Source: Tetrahymena elliotti 4EA (Eukaryota; Ciliophora; Oligohymenophorea; Hymenostomatida; Tetrahymenidae). From it: 64,000 nt of DNA. A program made the translations under genes and the position numbers. The notes beneath the pieces are model-generated. The model ran no database searches, had not been told where the DNA came from, and saw only the letters and a list, made by a program, of their open reading frames with translations. Below are positions 1 through 14,100 of this stretch, piece after piece. Where the stretch lies: contig JH720341.1 of the NCBI GenBank assembly GCA_000231825.2, positions 325,766 through 389,765 of the forward strand, in the 5' to 3' direction. How positions within the stretch are numbered: position 1 is the stretch's first letter; every line of letters begins with the position of its first letter.

Positions 1-761
1 TGCAAATATTAGATGATATGTGACTTCATTTATATACAAATAAGAGGGAAAATTTATTAATGATTTCAAGTAGAGTTCTAGTAAGTATATATAACTCTTT
101 CAATAGATTAAATACCTTTATTGACCATGATTTCCCAATTAATTTTATTAATTAATTCAAGAAGATTTTAATTGAATTTGAACAGACCGCACACATTTAA
201 TCATATTCTTAGTTAAACCTTTATTTAAAATACCATATATCTAAAATACAATTAAGAAATTAAGATATTAGAACCTTCCTTAATTCTAATAAAAGAAAAT
301 TGAAAGAAAAAGGTTAACTTCAAACAAAATTTAACTTAATTTTAATTCAATGAATACACTTCTTTTTGTTTATATAAAAAATATCAAGCGTCTTCAGTTA
401 TACTTTCTTTGGAATTTTATATTTTTAATGCTTAAAAACTCTTTTAAAAACTAATTACATCAAGCATTTTAACCTATTGGCAAATCTGTTTATTTCTGAA
501 ATTAACTAATTATTCAAAGATCATTTAAGGAAAAATATTCCCCGATTTGACTTTAATTATCAAAAAAGTGAAATAGTACCAAAGGAATAGTTATTATTCA
601 ACTATTTATATCAAAGACTGGATGAAAAATAATTTCGATTTTTTAATTACAAACAATCTATCTTTAAATAGAATCAGAAATTAATACTCCAAATTCATAT
701 AAAATTTAAAAAATTAATTATTTATCAAATATAAAAAATAAAAATCAATCAAATTATAATA
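1..761. other. Intergenic, no gene seen
   Basis: Extremely A+T-rich sequence upstream of the first P5 ATPase. Neither strand carries a convincing reading frame under the ciliate code. The final 60 bases are nearly pure A/T, typical of a Tetrahymena 5' flank, and presumably hold the promoter and 5' UTR. Confidence 0.6.
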
Positions 762-3700
762 ATGAGAGTTGATTCTATCGAAACTCAAATTGAAAACCCT
801 ATTGACGTAGATAAAACAGATGTTGAGGGTGAACTAAAAATTAAATAAGTCACTTTGCTCAGAGAGATTATGTTTAAGAAAATCATATTTTTCCTTGTTG
901 CTGTATTCTGTTCTGACAGACCCAATGTCCTCAAGAAAGTTTTTTATGAAGAAGTAACCAAACAAGAAGATGCTACCCACGTTTATGTTACCGCCTCTGA
1001 TTTAACAGACCATATAGAAGAAGCTCACTTGAAAGAAAATGCTCAAGAAGGTGGTGAAAAAGCTGTTTGTTTTGAAAATAGACTCTAAAAGTATATTTAC
1101 TACAAGAAGCAAAACAAGTTTAAAGCTATTGAATACTTTATCCAAGGCAAGTCTTACTCTGAAATTGCAAATAGTAAACCAATAACCTCAGACAAAGTCA
1201 ATTAATTGTAAAAAATTTTAATCAATTTTCTATTATATTTAACATTATAAATTATTATTATTCCTAAAACAATACCTAAATTATTCAAAAAAATTTAACG
1301 CCTTTACTTTTAAATCAAATAAAAATTATTAACAATTTAATAATACTTATAATTAATTATTAATAGATAGGTTTTTTATGGAAAGAGTGAAATTGAAATC
1401 AATGTTCCATCATTCTTAACTTTGATGTGGAGAGAATTCAAGAAACCTATTAACTTTTTGCTCTATTTTGGTATCATTGTTTGGGGTATTGAATAAATGT
1501 ATGTCTCAACTGCTATCACTGTTGTTTTTACTCTTACTATCAACTCCCTTATTTGCATATATATCCGTGGTGTCATGTAAAAGCTTAAGGATGCCTGTCT
1601 TAATGACACCTAAGTTATTGTTTACAGACATAATGGTTAAGCACTCTAAGAATTGACTATCTAATCTAATATGGTTGTACCTGGAGATATAGTCTTATTC
1701 AAAAGAGAAGTAACTCTTCCTTTTGATTGCGTAATTTTGGAAGGCTCCTGCTAAGTTACTGAAGCAAACATTACAGGTAATTAACAAAAAAATTTAGAAA
1801 AAATTACTAAACTTTGTTTATCAATTTGATGAATATTAAATTAAAATTTATAAAATAGGCGAAAATGTTGCAATTGGAAAGTGTCAAATTCCTGCTGATC
1901 ACCACAACGATATCTTTAAGTAAACTTCAAATATTTTAATCAATTTTGTATTTTAATTTATTTTTTATTTTCAAATAGATATGAATCAAGTAAATCTCAC
2001 ATTCTCTTTCAAGGAACTCAATTAATGAAGATTGAAGATGAAGCCCTAAAGGTTATGGTAGTTAGAACTGGTTTTGGAAGTTACAAAGGTTAAATCATTA
2101 GAGCTTTACTTTATCCCAAGCCTTTCAACAAAAAGTTCTAACAAAAAGCTGTTAAGTTAACTATTTTAATGGCTACTCTTTTATTTATTGGTTTCCTTTC
2201 TACTCTTTCTAGACTCATTGATATTGAACTCCCTCCCTTATTTATTGCTTTCAGATTCTTAGATATTCTCATTTACAGTGCTCCTCCTGGTATGCCTATG
2301 CTTATCTCCATTACTAACTTTGTTGGTTTAAGAAGATTGAAAAATAATTAGATTTTGGGATAAGATCCTAACTCTGCAAGTTAAGCTGGTAGAATCTAAA
2401 CTCTCTGCTTTGACAAGACTGGAACCCTTACTGAAGATAAAGTTGATTTAATTGGCTATTAATTAAAGGGAAACAGTGAAACATTATCTAAGGTTTAAAG
2501 TGCTGATCCTAACAATATTAGCATTGAACATAAACTCTTTAGTATTTGCCATGAAGTAACTAAAATTAACAACAAACTTGAAGGTGATTTAATGGATGTA
2601 AAAATGGCTGAATTCAGTACTCTTGATATTGATTACGATCATGAAGCTAAATAGCACTACTCTAAATCTGGAAACAAAAGATTCTATTGTGTTTAAGTTA
2701 ACTAGTTCCATTCTGAATACCAATCTATGAGTGTTGTTTGCAAAGAACTTGATATGATTACTAAGGAAAACAAGTACTATTTCTTCATTAAGGGATCTCC
2801 TGAAAAAATTCAATCTCTCTCTCATGTTGAATAATCTGAAAAGGCCTAATTACACACTCTTATCAATGAGGGATATAGAATTCTTGGATTTGGTTACAAG
2901 GAAATTCCTCAAAGTGAAATAAATTAATTCTTAGATTTAAGCAGAGAATAATAAGAAGTTAATGTTAGCTCTCTTGGTTTCCTTATTTACAAGAATAATC
3001 TGAAATCTGACACCCAAGAAATGATCAAAGAATTCAGAGAAGCTTGCTACAACATCAAGGTTATTTCTGGTGATAACCCAATCACTACCTTAAAAATTTC
3101 TTAAGAATTAGAAATTGTCAACAGAAAGAACCCTACAGTCATCATTAATTTTGAAGAAACTGAAAATGTTAAGAGTCACCTTATTATCTCAGAAATTCAA
3201 CCTGATAACTTAACCCAAGTTATTGACTTCAGTTCTGCCTAAAACGAGTAAGATTACATCAAAAAACAAATGAATTATTGCTGTGATGCTTTCCTCAACA
3301 ATAAGTCTTTCTGCTTCAGCGGTAAGGCCCATTACTACTTCTAACTTAAAGCTAAGACTGATCATATTTCATTCAAGCCTGAATGGGTTAAATTATAAGA
3401 CTAATCTGTCCAAAAAATCATTTCTTTCTATCAAATGTTAATTATTAACACTAATGTCTTTGCTAGAACTCAACCAGAATAAAAGCAAACTATTGTTAGG
3501 CTCCTAAAGGAAAGCGAATAAGTTGTATGTATGGTCGGTGATGGTGCTAACGATTGTTCTGCTATCCGTGAAGCCGATGTAGGTATTTCTTTTGCTGAAG
3601 CTGATGGTTAATTCTCATCTTCCTATGTTTCATTAACAACATCTCTTTCTTGTGTCAAAAATGTTCTTTTAGAAGGTCGTGTTAATCTATCAAACAGTGT

Positions 3701-4424
3701 TGAAATCTTCAAGGGTTACTTACAAGTTGCACTTTTAAGATATTTGGGATTCTTGACTTTAGCTTATTTCTATTCATCTTACAGTAGTGGTTAAATGGAT
3801 TGGTAAGCTCTCGTTTCAGGTTATTTCTTAGTCTATTTAATCTTGGGTTGCAACACTCCTTTAAAGAAACTCGAAAAGAGTGTTTTCGATGATAATCTTT
3901 TCAGTATCTACAATGTTACTTCAGTTCTTTTTGGTTTTGCTCTACATATTGCTTCTATTGTTGGATGTATTGAAAGTCTTCGTGCTAGTCCTATCTATTA
4001 GGAAGTTAACAGCTTAGATGCTTCTAATAATTTCTAATTTGAAACTTAACATAATACTGTATTGAATTTCAATATTTTGATTAATTTTTTCTACGTTATT
4101 ATTGCTAACCATATCGGAAAGCCTATGAAAGATAGATTTTACAAGAACATTATTGCTTACCTTATGATTTGGGGTTAATTTATTCATGCTAATATCATGA
4201 TTTTCACTAGCTCTGCTTACCCTGGTTCTTATACATCTTGGGTTGATCTCCCTGACACAACTCTCAGATTAAGAATATTCTTCATCTCCAACGGTTTGGG
4301 TCTCCTTCTTCTTGCCTATGAGCTTATTTTTGCCAGAAGAATTTTTGTTAGACTTTATACTAGAAGTGAAGAAAGAAAGAAAGCTGCTCATATGCAATAA
4401 CTCATCGATGATATTAGAAGTTGA
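762..4424 (+). CDS. P5-type (P5B-like) cation-transporting ATPase, paralogue 1
   Basis: Membrane pump of the P5 ATPase family (ATP13A-like), which in animals exports polyamines or peptides from the endolysosomal lumen; the substrate here is unknown. Exons 762-1207, 1367-1776, 1859-1919 and 1979-4424 join to 3363 nt, 1120 aa, ending at TGA. In order: an N-terminal membrane-associated segment, the actuator loop with ITGEN near residue 340, M4 with PPGMP, the phosphorylation motif CFDKTGTLT with Asp at about 451, the P5-type KGSPE motif of the N domain, the hinge GDGANDCSAIREADVG, and six C-terminal membrane helices. Its downstream neighbour is a paralogue sharing its first three intron positions. 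The last exon is 2.4 kb without introns and looks codon-biased, suggesting high expression (inference). Odd: the P5B N-terminal hydrophobic hairpin is shortened relative to the paralogue. Confidence 0.95.
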
Positions 4425-5847
4425 AAAGAATTTAGTTTTAAATTTTATTCAATAGAAATTTTGATTGTTAAAAAACTGAAAATGATAGTTAATTAAATAC
4501 TTTATATTTTATCAAATATTTTCTCAAACTATAATTTATATTCTTAGTATACACTTACTATATACTTGTAACTTTTTACTATTTCTCATTTTAAAAAATG
4601 CTCTCACTTTATGTGTGTAATTTTAAAATATATTTGATAAATTTGTTAAAAAACATGGTAAAAATAAAAAGAAATACATATTAGTTAATTTATTTCAAGT
4701 TTTCTTTTTATATTCATTTTTTAAATATTAAAAGTTTATCAACTTCTAATTTTCGCACTAAATATTTATTTATTTCATTAAGTTTTGACTAACACAAAAA
4801 TAAAAAAAATATTTCTTTTAGTTCATAAAAACTATTTGAGTTCAAAATTCATTAATTTTCAAATAAATTAATTTTGATATTTTTATTCCTCTAAATATTT
4901 TGTACTGTAAAGGTTTTTAAAAAGATTTAGAATTTTTTTAAAGATAAAAACATAAAAATCTTTTTTAAAGATCACAAAATAAAAATATGTTTTAATTCTT
5001 TAAGGTGTTATATATCAGTTAATGAAATCAACTGAACAGGTATAAAAAAATAATAAATTAAAATTAACTTTGTAAAATATTTAAAAAGGAGAATCTCGAA
5101 TCGTAATTAAAACACCTATTTAAAGTAAAAAAAATGATTGCTTGATTACTAAAAATAAAAAGCACTTGGTAAAACAGAGATACCATTTTAGATTGATTAA
5201 AAAAGGCAATTTTATTTATATTTAAAGCTAAAGTAAAAAAATATTAATGTTGATAGAATGTTTTTAGATACGTATTATGAATTTATGATCTCATAAATAA
5301 TGGTTGATTAATTAGAATTTATAAAAGAAATTTGTAATATAAGCGATTCATCTTTTATAATCAAAATTAATATCTTAATTTCAATTGTTTTTTATATTTC
5401 ATAATTTCAATTACACTCAGCACAAAATAAAATCAAAAATAAGAAGTAGGAAAAGTTCCTTAATCTTTTTGTTATCTGTAAAAGATTTTTAATCAAATTT
5501 TAAAGAGTAAATTTTCATATGCAATTTAAGATAAATATGTTGTTCTTTTTCTTAAACTCTAACTATTATTTAGGCTTACTAAGGTTAATTAGATAGAGTA
5601 TTTTCATAAGATTTGTTAATCTTGTTTTTAATATCATTTTATTGATGATTACTATAAGTTTGAACATCTCTAAGCATGTAACCTAAAACTTGGTTCATAA
5701 AATTTGAAAAAAGTTTTTGGCTAAAATTTCTTTAATCTATAAATAAATATCATAAAATGCATTGAAAAAGAGAAATCATAATTAAAAAACCTAAATAAAT
5801 AGAACTACTTATCTCTACTTCTTTTATACATTATTTTAACTCAATAA
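4425..5847. other. Intergenic, no gene seen
   Basis: About 1.4 kb of A+T-rich sequence between the two P5 ATPase paralogues. It must contain the 3' end of the first transcript and the promoter of the second. No coding signature or structured element stands out. Confidence 0.6.
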
Positions 5848-8800
5848 ATGTTAAGTGAATAACTCTATTCGGGAGATTTATAATTCATAGAAGTAATTCA
5901 TTCCTCAGTTGAAGGAGAATTAAAGCTTAAAAAAGTTAATCCTTTAAAAAGAAACAATTCTGCCTATGTTTTCTACTTAATTTTATGTTTCCTTACTTGT
6001 GGGGTTTTTTATGTTATTTCAGTCCTTTGGCCTAAGATTTATAAAAAAATGGTTTTTAATGAAGTAAAAAACCCTTAAAAAGCTACTCATGCATATGTTA
6101 CAGATGCAAACAATGAAGAATTTTATGAAGAAATGCAATTCAACATTTCCAAATCATAATTACTCTCGTCTCCCTTTTTCATCAACAGGTATGTTAAGTA
6201 TGTTTTTAATGAGAATCAAAATATATTTTAAGCTGTAGAGTATGTGCTTGATGGTAAAAAAATGAGTGAAGTGTCTAAAGCATAACCCTTAAACGATGAA
6301 AACATTCCTGATTTGTAAATTAATTTAAAATTCGTTTTTCATAATAATTTTATTTTTTCATCTTTTTTTAGATTAAGTTTTTATGGACATAGTTTTATTG
6401 ACATAGTGATTCCTAGATATCATGAATTCTTGCTTACAGAATTACTTAGACCCATCAATTTTCTACTATATTTTGGGCTAGTTGTATGGGTGTTAGAGCA
6501 AAGATTTACCTTCTTTGGAATTACATTAGTTTCTACAATTATAATAATAAATATTATTTGCTTCTTTGTTAGGAGGACAAAAAAATAATTAAGAGAAACT
6601 TGTCTTCACGATCAGCTCATATAAGTTGAAAGATAAAATGGACTATAATAAATATCTTCCAAAGACGTTGTACCTGGTGACATCATTCATATTAATTAAA
6701 GCTTCAGAGTTCCTTTCGATTGTTTGATATTGGAAGGATAACTTCAAGTAAATGAGGCCAACATTACAGGTAATATATAAATTAAATATCTAACATAAAA
6801 AAATTAATTTTTAGCTTCATTTAAGAGATAAACAATTTGTTGAGAAAAAAGATTCTTGAGTTAATTTAGTTTTTTGATTTTTTGGTAAAAATCTAAAAAA
6901 TTTAATTAAAAAGGTGAGGCTATTCCAATCAGTAAGCTATCTTTATCTGACAAATCCGATGAAACATTTGAGTAAAATCAATAAATATTTATTTATTTAG
7001 TTATAATATTATAATTATTAAATAGATTAAGCAAATAAACAGCTCATATTTTGTATGAAGGGACTAGCATTATTTAATTAGAAGATAGTAATGCAAAGCT
7101 AATGGTTATTAGAGCAGGGTATTATAGCTACAAAGGGTAAATAATAAGATCCTTACTTCACCCTAAACCTGTAGATAAGAAAATTTACATTTAAGGAATT
7201 AAATTTGTTTTTTCTATTTTAATCCTTTCCTATATTGCTTATTTTATAATTTTGTATAAACTGATACAAATAGAAATGTCAACTAAGGATATCATTTACC
7301 GCTTTTGTAATTTTATATAATCTTTATTAATTTAGTTAATATTTTATATTTAATTATAGTTGATGTACTTATTTATTGTGCTCCTCCTGGTGCTCCATTA
7401 TTGATTAATGCAGTTATTTTCTTTAGTTTAATTCGCTTAAGAAGTAAAAAAATTATTGCTTCTGACCCTTCTAAACCTTTGCAAGCTGGCCGTATTAGAG
7501 TAACAAATAGAATAATTATATTTTGTAAAATAAGCTTTAAATATTTTTAATTAGACAATATGCTTTGATAAGACAGGTACACTAACCGAAAGCAGTGTAA
7601 ATATGGAAGGATACTAATTACTATTTGAGGAAAATAAAGACTAGATTATCAAGTAAGGAGATAAGAAAAGTATTTTATATAAATTATTCAGTACTTGCCA
7701 TTAAGCAGTGATATCATAAGATGGTAAAGTTGGAGGTGATCCTATTGATGTTGAAATCACCTAATTTAGTTAATGGAAATTAGGGCATGATCACTAAAAA
7801 AAATAAAACTATTCTGAATTAAGCGAAGGGGATACTTTAAAGTTATTTACACTTTCAATCAATGAATTCCATTCTGAGTACTAGTCTATGAGTGTAATAG
7901 TTTAGGAAGAGCTGAATGGATAGAATCAAAGTTCTTATATTTTTATGAAAGGATCTCCAGAAGTAATCATATAAAAATGCTGTGAAAATACTTAAGATAA
8001 ATAGAAGCATAAAAGTTAATTTGAAGCATTAGCAAGTTAGGGATATAGAGTTCTTGGATTAGCTTACAAATAAATACCAAATGAAGAGTTAGAATAATTT
8101 TTGTAAAAGCAAAGACAATAGCAAGAATAAAATCTTAATTTGTTAGCATTTGCAATCTTCAAAAATAACTTAAAATCAGATACAGCTCATGTCATTAAAC
8201 AATTGAAAGAAACAAGACACAACATTAAAATCATATCAGGTAAATAAAAACTAAAATTTTTTAATTAATTAAACCTTTAATTTTAATTAAAGGAGATAAT
8301 CCAATAACTACTCTGAGAATTGCTGAGGAATCAAACATAATCTCTAAATTAAATAAAACAATCTTGATTGATTGGCTTAATAGATAACAAAATAAATTAT
8401 CTTTAACTATATTTAGCCAAAATGATACAAATAGCCTTTAAACTTAGAATATATCAATTGATTTGGTAACATTTAATATATAAAAAAAAACATTAAATTT
8501 TACTTTCTAAAGACTAATTAGGAAGAATACTCTACTTTAATAAAATATTGTGAATAGTCTATTTCTGACTAATTAAACATATGTGTTTCAGGTAATACTC
8601 ATACTTTCTTTGAGCAACATATCAAAAGATGTGCAAATAATTTTAAATCTGGATAAAGTAATTATGCAAGAAATAACAATGATATGAGTATATAATAGAA
8701 CTTAAATAATTTATATAAAACAATTATTTTGTCATCTCAGCTTTTTGCCAGAACTTCCCCTTCATAAAAAGCAAGTATAGTTAAATTAATTAAAGATAGT

Positions 8801-9790
8801 GGAGAAGTAGTCTGTATGGTTGGAGATGGCACAAATGATAGTCCAGCCATTAGAGAGGCAGATGTTGGTATTTCATTTTCTGATGCTGATGGCTAATTTT
8901 CAGCTCCATATATAGCTTAAGATCCATCACTTTGTAATACTGAATAAAATTCTTTTTTAAATTGAAATAAATATATCTAATTTTAAAAAATAGAATGTGT
9001 GATTGATGTAATACTTGAAGGAAGGGTTTCTCTAGAAATTAGTATAGAAATTTTTATTGGTTACATATAAGTTAGCATACTTAGATTTATTTGCTTCTAA
9101 TCATTATCTTATTTTTATAGTGGGTTTGGAGATTTTTAAATGTCTTTTTAGGCTTATATTTGTGGGTTTGTTATAGTTTACTTCTTTTCAGGGCTTACAA
9201 AACCAGTCAGTAGTATAAGAAATTGCTTCATAAATGATAACTTCTTTTCTGCTTAGTACTTAGCTTCATCTATCTCTGGGTTCATTATTTAATCCATTTC
9301 AATTATAGTCGGACTTGCTACATTATAAGCTAGTAGTATTTATACAGAAATACATGGATTTGATGCTGATAAGAAATTTGTTTTTGAATGTTAGCAAAAT
9401 ACTATCATCTTCATGTTTTCTTTGATACATTACTTTTATATTCATTTAAGCAAAAACATTGGGTATCCAATTAAAGAACCTTGGTTTAAGAATTACGTTG
9501 TGCTCTTTTTAATGCTTATTTAGTTTGGTTATGGATGTTTGATAACACTGACTCCTAAACTTTATATAAGTATTTTAAAGCTTGTATAATTAGATGATAA
9601 TAATTTAAGGTGGAGTCTTTTCTTTATTTTTAATGGATTTGGTTTGCTTTAGGTTCTTGTAGAAAAGATTTTAATATAAAATTATATTAAAAGATATCAT
9701 CAAAAAACAGCAGAAAAATAATTCAAATAGAAATATATTAATTTGCTTTAATAACTAAAATAAGCAAATTATTTTGATATTGACTCATGA
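5848..9790 (+). CDS. P5-type (P5B-like) cation-transporting ATPase, paralogue 2
   Basis: Paralogue of the upstream pump. Nine exons: 5848-6314, 6372-6769, 6914-6971, 7026-7306, 7360-7499, 7555-8239, 8293-8465, 8513-8933, 8994-9790; they join to 3420 nt, 1139 aa, TGA stop. The N terminus keeps the P5B membrane-dipping hairpin (LTCGVFYVISVLWP), followed by ITGEAIPISK in the actuator domain, PPGAP in M4, CFDKTGTLT (Asp about 453), MKGSPE in the nucleotide-binding domain, GDGTNDSPAIREADVG in the hinge, and the C-terminal helices. The first three introns match those of paralogue 1 in position and phase; the other five are unique to this copy. Codon usage is less biased and more A+T-rich than in paralogue 1. 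Likely an intracellular-membrane pump; substrate not deducible. Confidence 0.95.
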
Positions 9791-11163
9791 TATTTTCTAT
9801 TGTTTTTTTCTAAAAAAATAAATGCTTAATTTTCTGTCTTTCTTTTGTATGAATGAATAAAAAATTAAAAATAATAATAGTTCAATTAATTATTAATCTA
9901 TATTTTCTAATAAAAAATATCTTGATTTTAAATTTTGATTCAAAATAAATAAGGATTTCAATAAATAAAACAAATTTTTACTTTTAAATCATGAATAAAA
10001 CTTTCTATTTGTTGATAAAAATATGATCCCCAAGTACTTATTCTAAGCCAAATTCTTTTAAACTATACTGGTGTATTTTTTATGGATTTATTAAAGAGTC
10101 TAATTTTCTTACCTTGATACAAGATGCAGATTTAACATATGTAAGCTTATAACAGTTAAATAAGTAAAATTTTTTTGAAAAAAGTCTTTTAAGTGAGAAG
10201 TTTGAAAATAATTGAGTTAATAGAACATTAAGTACAGAGTAATATTCTAAATAGAAAAATCACAACAAATACAAAATTTCTTAAATAAAATTTTTAAAAT
10301 TTTTGGTATTTCATTCAAAACTATTGAAAGGAGGAAAATCAATCTTATTAAAAATTTTCAAAATTAATGTATAAAAACTTAACAAAAAATTTTTTTTTTG
10401 AAAACAATATTAATTTAAAATTTCTTCAAACAAATATTTACAAAATTGTATAACTCTAGACTCATATTTATATTTTAAAGTTAATGTTATTGAAATTTTT
10501 TAATTATTTTATTTTTTTAAAATAAATTTTTAAGTTTAGATTTTAAGATAATATTATTCAAAGTTTTAATTAGTTTTGATTTTTTTCTTAAATTAACTCC
10601 CTCAAAATGTTTAAGAAATTAGTTTTTATTTAATAATAGTTTTTAAAATAATATTTTAAATCAATACAGCTTTATCTAATTTAAATTTATTTCTCTATTA
10701 AAAAATGAAAAAACAAATCAAAGAAAAACTAAATATTTTGGTATAGTTTTGCATTATCTAATGAATCTAATTTTTGTAGGCTCGCTTTACATAAAATGTA
10801 AAATTTAATTAAATATAATATGGGTAATCAATTTTTATAGATGTTGATATTATAATAACTTTAGCTTGATTTTCACTTATTTGATATACTTTGCATATTT
10901 ACCAAAAAGAAATAAATAATGCTATTTGTAAGTATCATTTTTATTTTTTAAAACAAATATGAAATAGACTTTGAATATTTAATTGTTAATGTAAACACTT
11001 AAAAAATTTGTTTTCAATTAATAAAATTAATTAATAAATTATCTTGCTTCATTATTTTGCATGTTAATATTTGATCAGGATCTATGTATGTTTTATTAAT
11101 ATCTTATCCACACATAAATCAGATAATAAATTAATATAATTCAAACTTTCTTTTGATACTAGT
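9791..11163. other. Intergenic, no gene assigned
   Basis: A+T-rich interval between the ATPase pair and the FYVE gene. A frame open under the ciliate code for about 60 codons near 10020-10200 has no recognisable family signature and was not called. Several poly-T/poly-A runs occur. Confidence 0.55.
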
Positions 11164-14100
11164 ATGAAGGCTAGAACGGAAAAGAAAAAGCACTGCTAAA
11201 GCTGCAATGCTAAATTTGGGCTCACTACACATAAACACATGTGTAAGAGATGCCATGCAATAATATGCTCAGAATGTACGAAATAAAAAATATAAGTAAG
11301 TTAAAAAAGATCTCATAGATTTCTAAAATCTAATTATAATATTGCTAAAATAATAGATAGTTTAATATGGTGATAAAAAACCTCATAAAATCTGTCTTAA
11401 CTGCTCTGATGACTATTAGCATAACACCAATTTGAAAGTTACTGTATTAATTTTAGCAAAGATAAGAGCTATATTCATTAAATATAAAATTCTTTTTAGC
11501 TTTAAATGATCAAAACATATTAATTAATTATTGTTAGGGTAAACTTTAATGGGCAGCAGATAGTAATATTATGAAGTAATGGTTAAAAAATATTAACACA
11601 ACAGAGTAATTTTTTAATGATGAATTTTTGAGAAAACTTTTATTGAGGATTTGTATTTTGAACAAAAAAAGTAAGGATAAGCTGCAAAAATAATATGAAG
11701 ATACATTACAGACTACAAGTCCATTAGTATAATCATAAGAATTTTAGGAATATGTGAAAAATATAGAGCAAGTAAATACTTTAAAGCACAAAAAGATGTC
11801 AAGAAGTTAATTTGATTTTTAATAATTAGCAAATTAATTCAGGGAATAGCATGAAACATTTTAATAGTTCATTTTTAGAAATAGTACATAATGTGTGGGG
11901 TTAAGAACCAGATATCCAAAAAATTAGATAGTAGATAATTAATGTTATAAAAGCTTTTTTCATAGATTTTCCTGATCAAGAGTCTCCCTTGACATTTAAA
12001 CAAGTATAATAAAGTATAAGTCATGATATTTTATTAAATTGATTTACTTTAATCACTAAAAGGAGTATGTAGATTTTGCAGTATTCTTATTGCTTTTTGG
12101 TTAAGAAAGCAGTGTGTGGCGTATGATGAAAGAAATATATGGAATTATTATACCTATTGAGAGTATTTCTCACATAACTAATAACGATTTTAACTATGGA
12201 GAGAAATATTTGATGAATTTCTTGCTAGATAAAATAAATTATGACTTCAACTCACAAGAATGCAATAGTATCTACAGATTTATTTAAGATCGTGGAATAG
12301 AGATGATAAATTCCTTTTTTGCTAATCAAGCTAACTTTCAAACATCTTATCAGATATTTAATAATGTTATCAATATCCCATATGTAAATAATTAAAAATT
12401 AAAATGCATTGATTAAAAAGATTAAATTTTACTTTCACAAAGCTAATACAATAGTTTTAAATTTTTTGTAAAATTTTGTGAAAAATCTTCAAAAGAAAGC
12501 TATTTATATTATTTATTAAAAAATTTTCTTTTACTTCATAAATAGAATAGAAGATGGAGTGAATTGTTAAGGAGTTTAGGTGTTTTTATCATAGAAAATA
12601 AAGATGTAATTGTATAGTATTATGAAAAAGTAGTTTGGGATGAGATGAAACTAGAATTAAATATAAACACTAAATGGAAAAGAATGAAAGAAAAAATGGA
12701 TGTATATTTATACTTTTAAGTTGCTGATAACAGATAAATGAATAGGTTTAGTATGGTAGATGATTTTGTACAATCAGAAATTGATTCACTTCTACCCTCA
12801 ACTGAAGATATTATTGAAGAAAATAAAATGCTCAAAAAAGAAGTTTTTTAGATATTTAAAGTAAAGCAACTTATAACTTAAAAGATGGACGAGTTAGATG
12901 AAATGCGTATGGAATTGCAGAAGAGAGAGCTTATTAGATAAAAATATGAAGAAAATTTAAAAAAATTCAATGATATTTAGTAAAAATATAATGAAATGAG
13001 GTAGTCTTATTAGGAACTTTAATAAGATAACCAATTTTTATAAGAAAAATTAATGAGATTCTCTACTCATGTTGATCATTAAAATTACATCACTTATGAA
13101 GACCCTAAAAGAGCTGCTTCTCTTATTCATTTTAGTGAAAATCAGCAAAAGCAAAAGTTTAATTTGCATGAGGATGATTTTTTAAATAATATTTTAAAAG
13201 AGAAAGAAAAAGTAAATAGCACTGTTTATTAGTATTGTGAAGAAATTTAAAAAGAAAATGATCATACAATTGTGTAAATCAAATAAACTTCAAGTTTGAT
13301 AGAAGATTCTTAAACTAAGGATGGATTGGAAAATTCTCAAGTGAAATAAAGGAAAGAAAGTAGTAATGTAAACAGTTCGAATCAAGAACATAAGGAAATC
13401 ATAGACAATACAGAAAAAAAATAAGAGAGTGAATAAATAAATACTCTGAAGAAAGAAATAGAAGATTTAGAAAATAAAAATAAATACTATTTAAGTTAAT
13501 TCAAAGCTTAAGGGGATCAAATACTCAAGCAAAAGTTAGATCTATCAAAAAAAGAGAATGAAATTGAAAATCTGAAGTCAGATTTAAGTAAAGAAAAGGG
13601 CATGCATGCTTAAACTAAATAAAGCTATGAAAAATAAATTTAAGAAAAAAAAACTGAATATGAGTAAATAATAAACAAACTTAAAGATGAAAATAAAATA
13701 AAATAATTAGAAGAAAAGTATTAATAAGAAGTAACACACCTAAAAGAAAGAATAGATTAACTAAATCTTTATAATTAAATACTTCAGTAAGAAAAAACAG
13801 AACTCTTCTTATCGAAATAAAATTTATTTTAGCAAGTTAATTCTCTTAGTAGTTAAATTAGCATCTAATAGGGAGGAAACTAAGAAATTAGTTAAAATAA
13901 ACCAGAAATTGATGTTTTGAGGAATACAATCACTAAATTAGAACTTGAAATAAGTTCCCTTAAAGATGATAACTCTTAGCTTGAGAAAAAACTAACAGTC
14001 AGCTAAGAAAAAGAATAAGTAATAAATACATTACAACAACAGGTTAAAAACTTGTAATAAGAAATAAAAGACTCAACTTCTTCAAATAAATAATAAAATA

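Noticed and set aside
11940..12400. TBC Rab-GAP domain in the FYVE/coiled-coil gene
   Set aside because: Only a faint hydrophobic pattern; neither the IxxDxxR arginine finger nor the YxQ glutamine finger is present.
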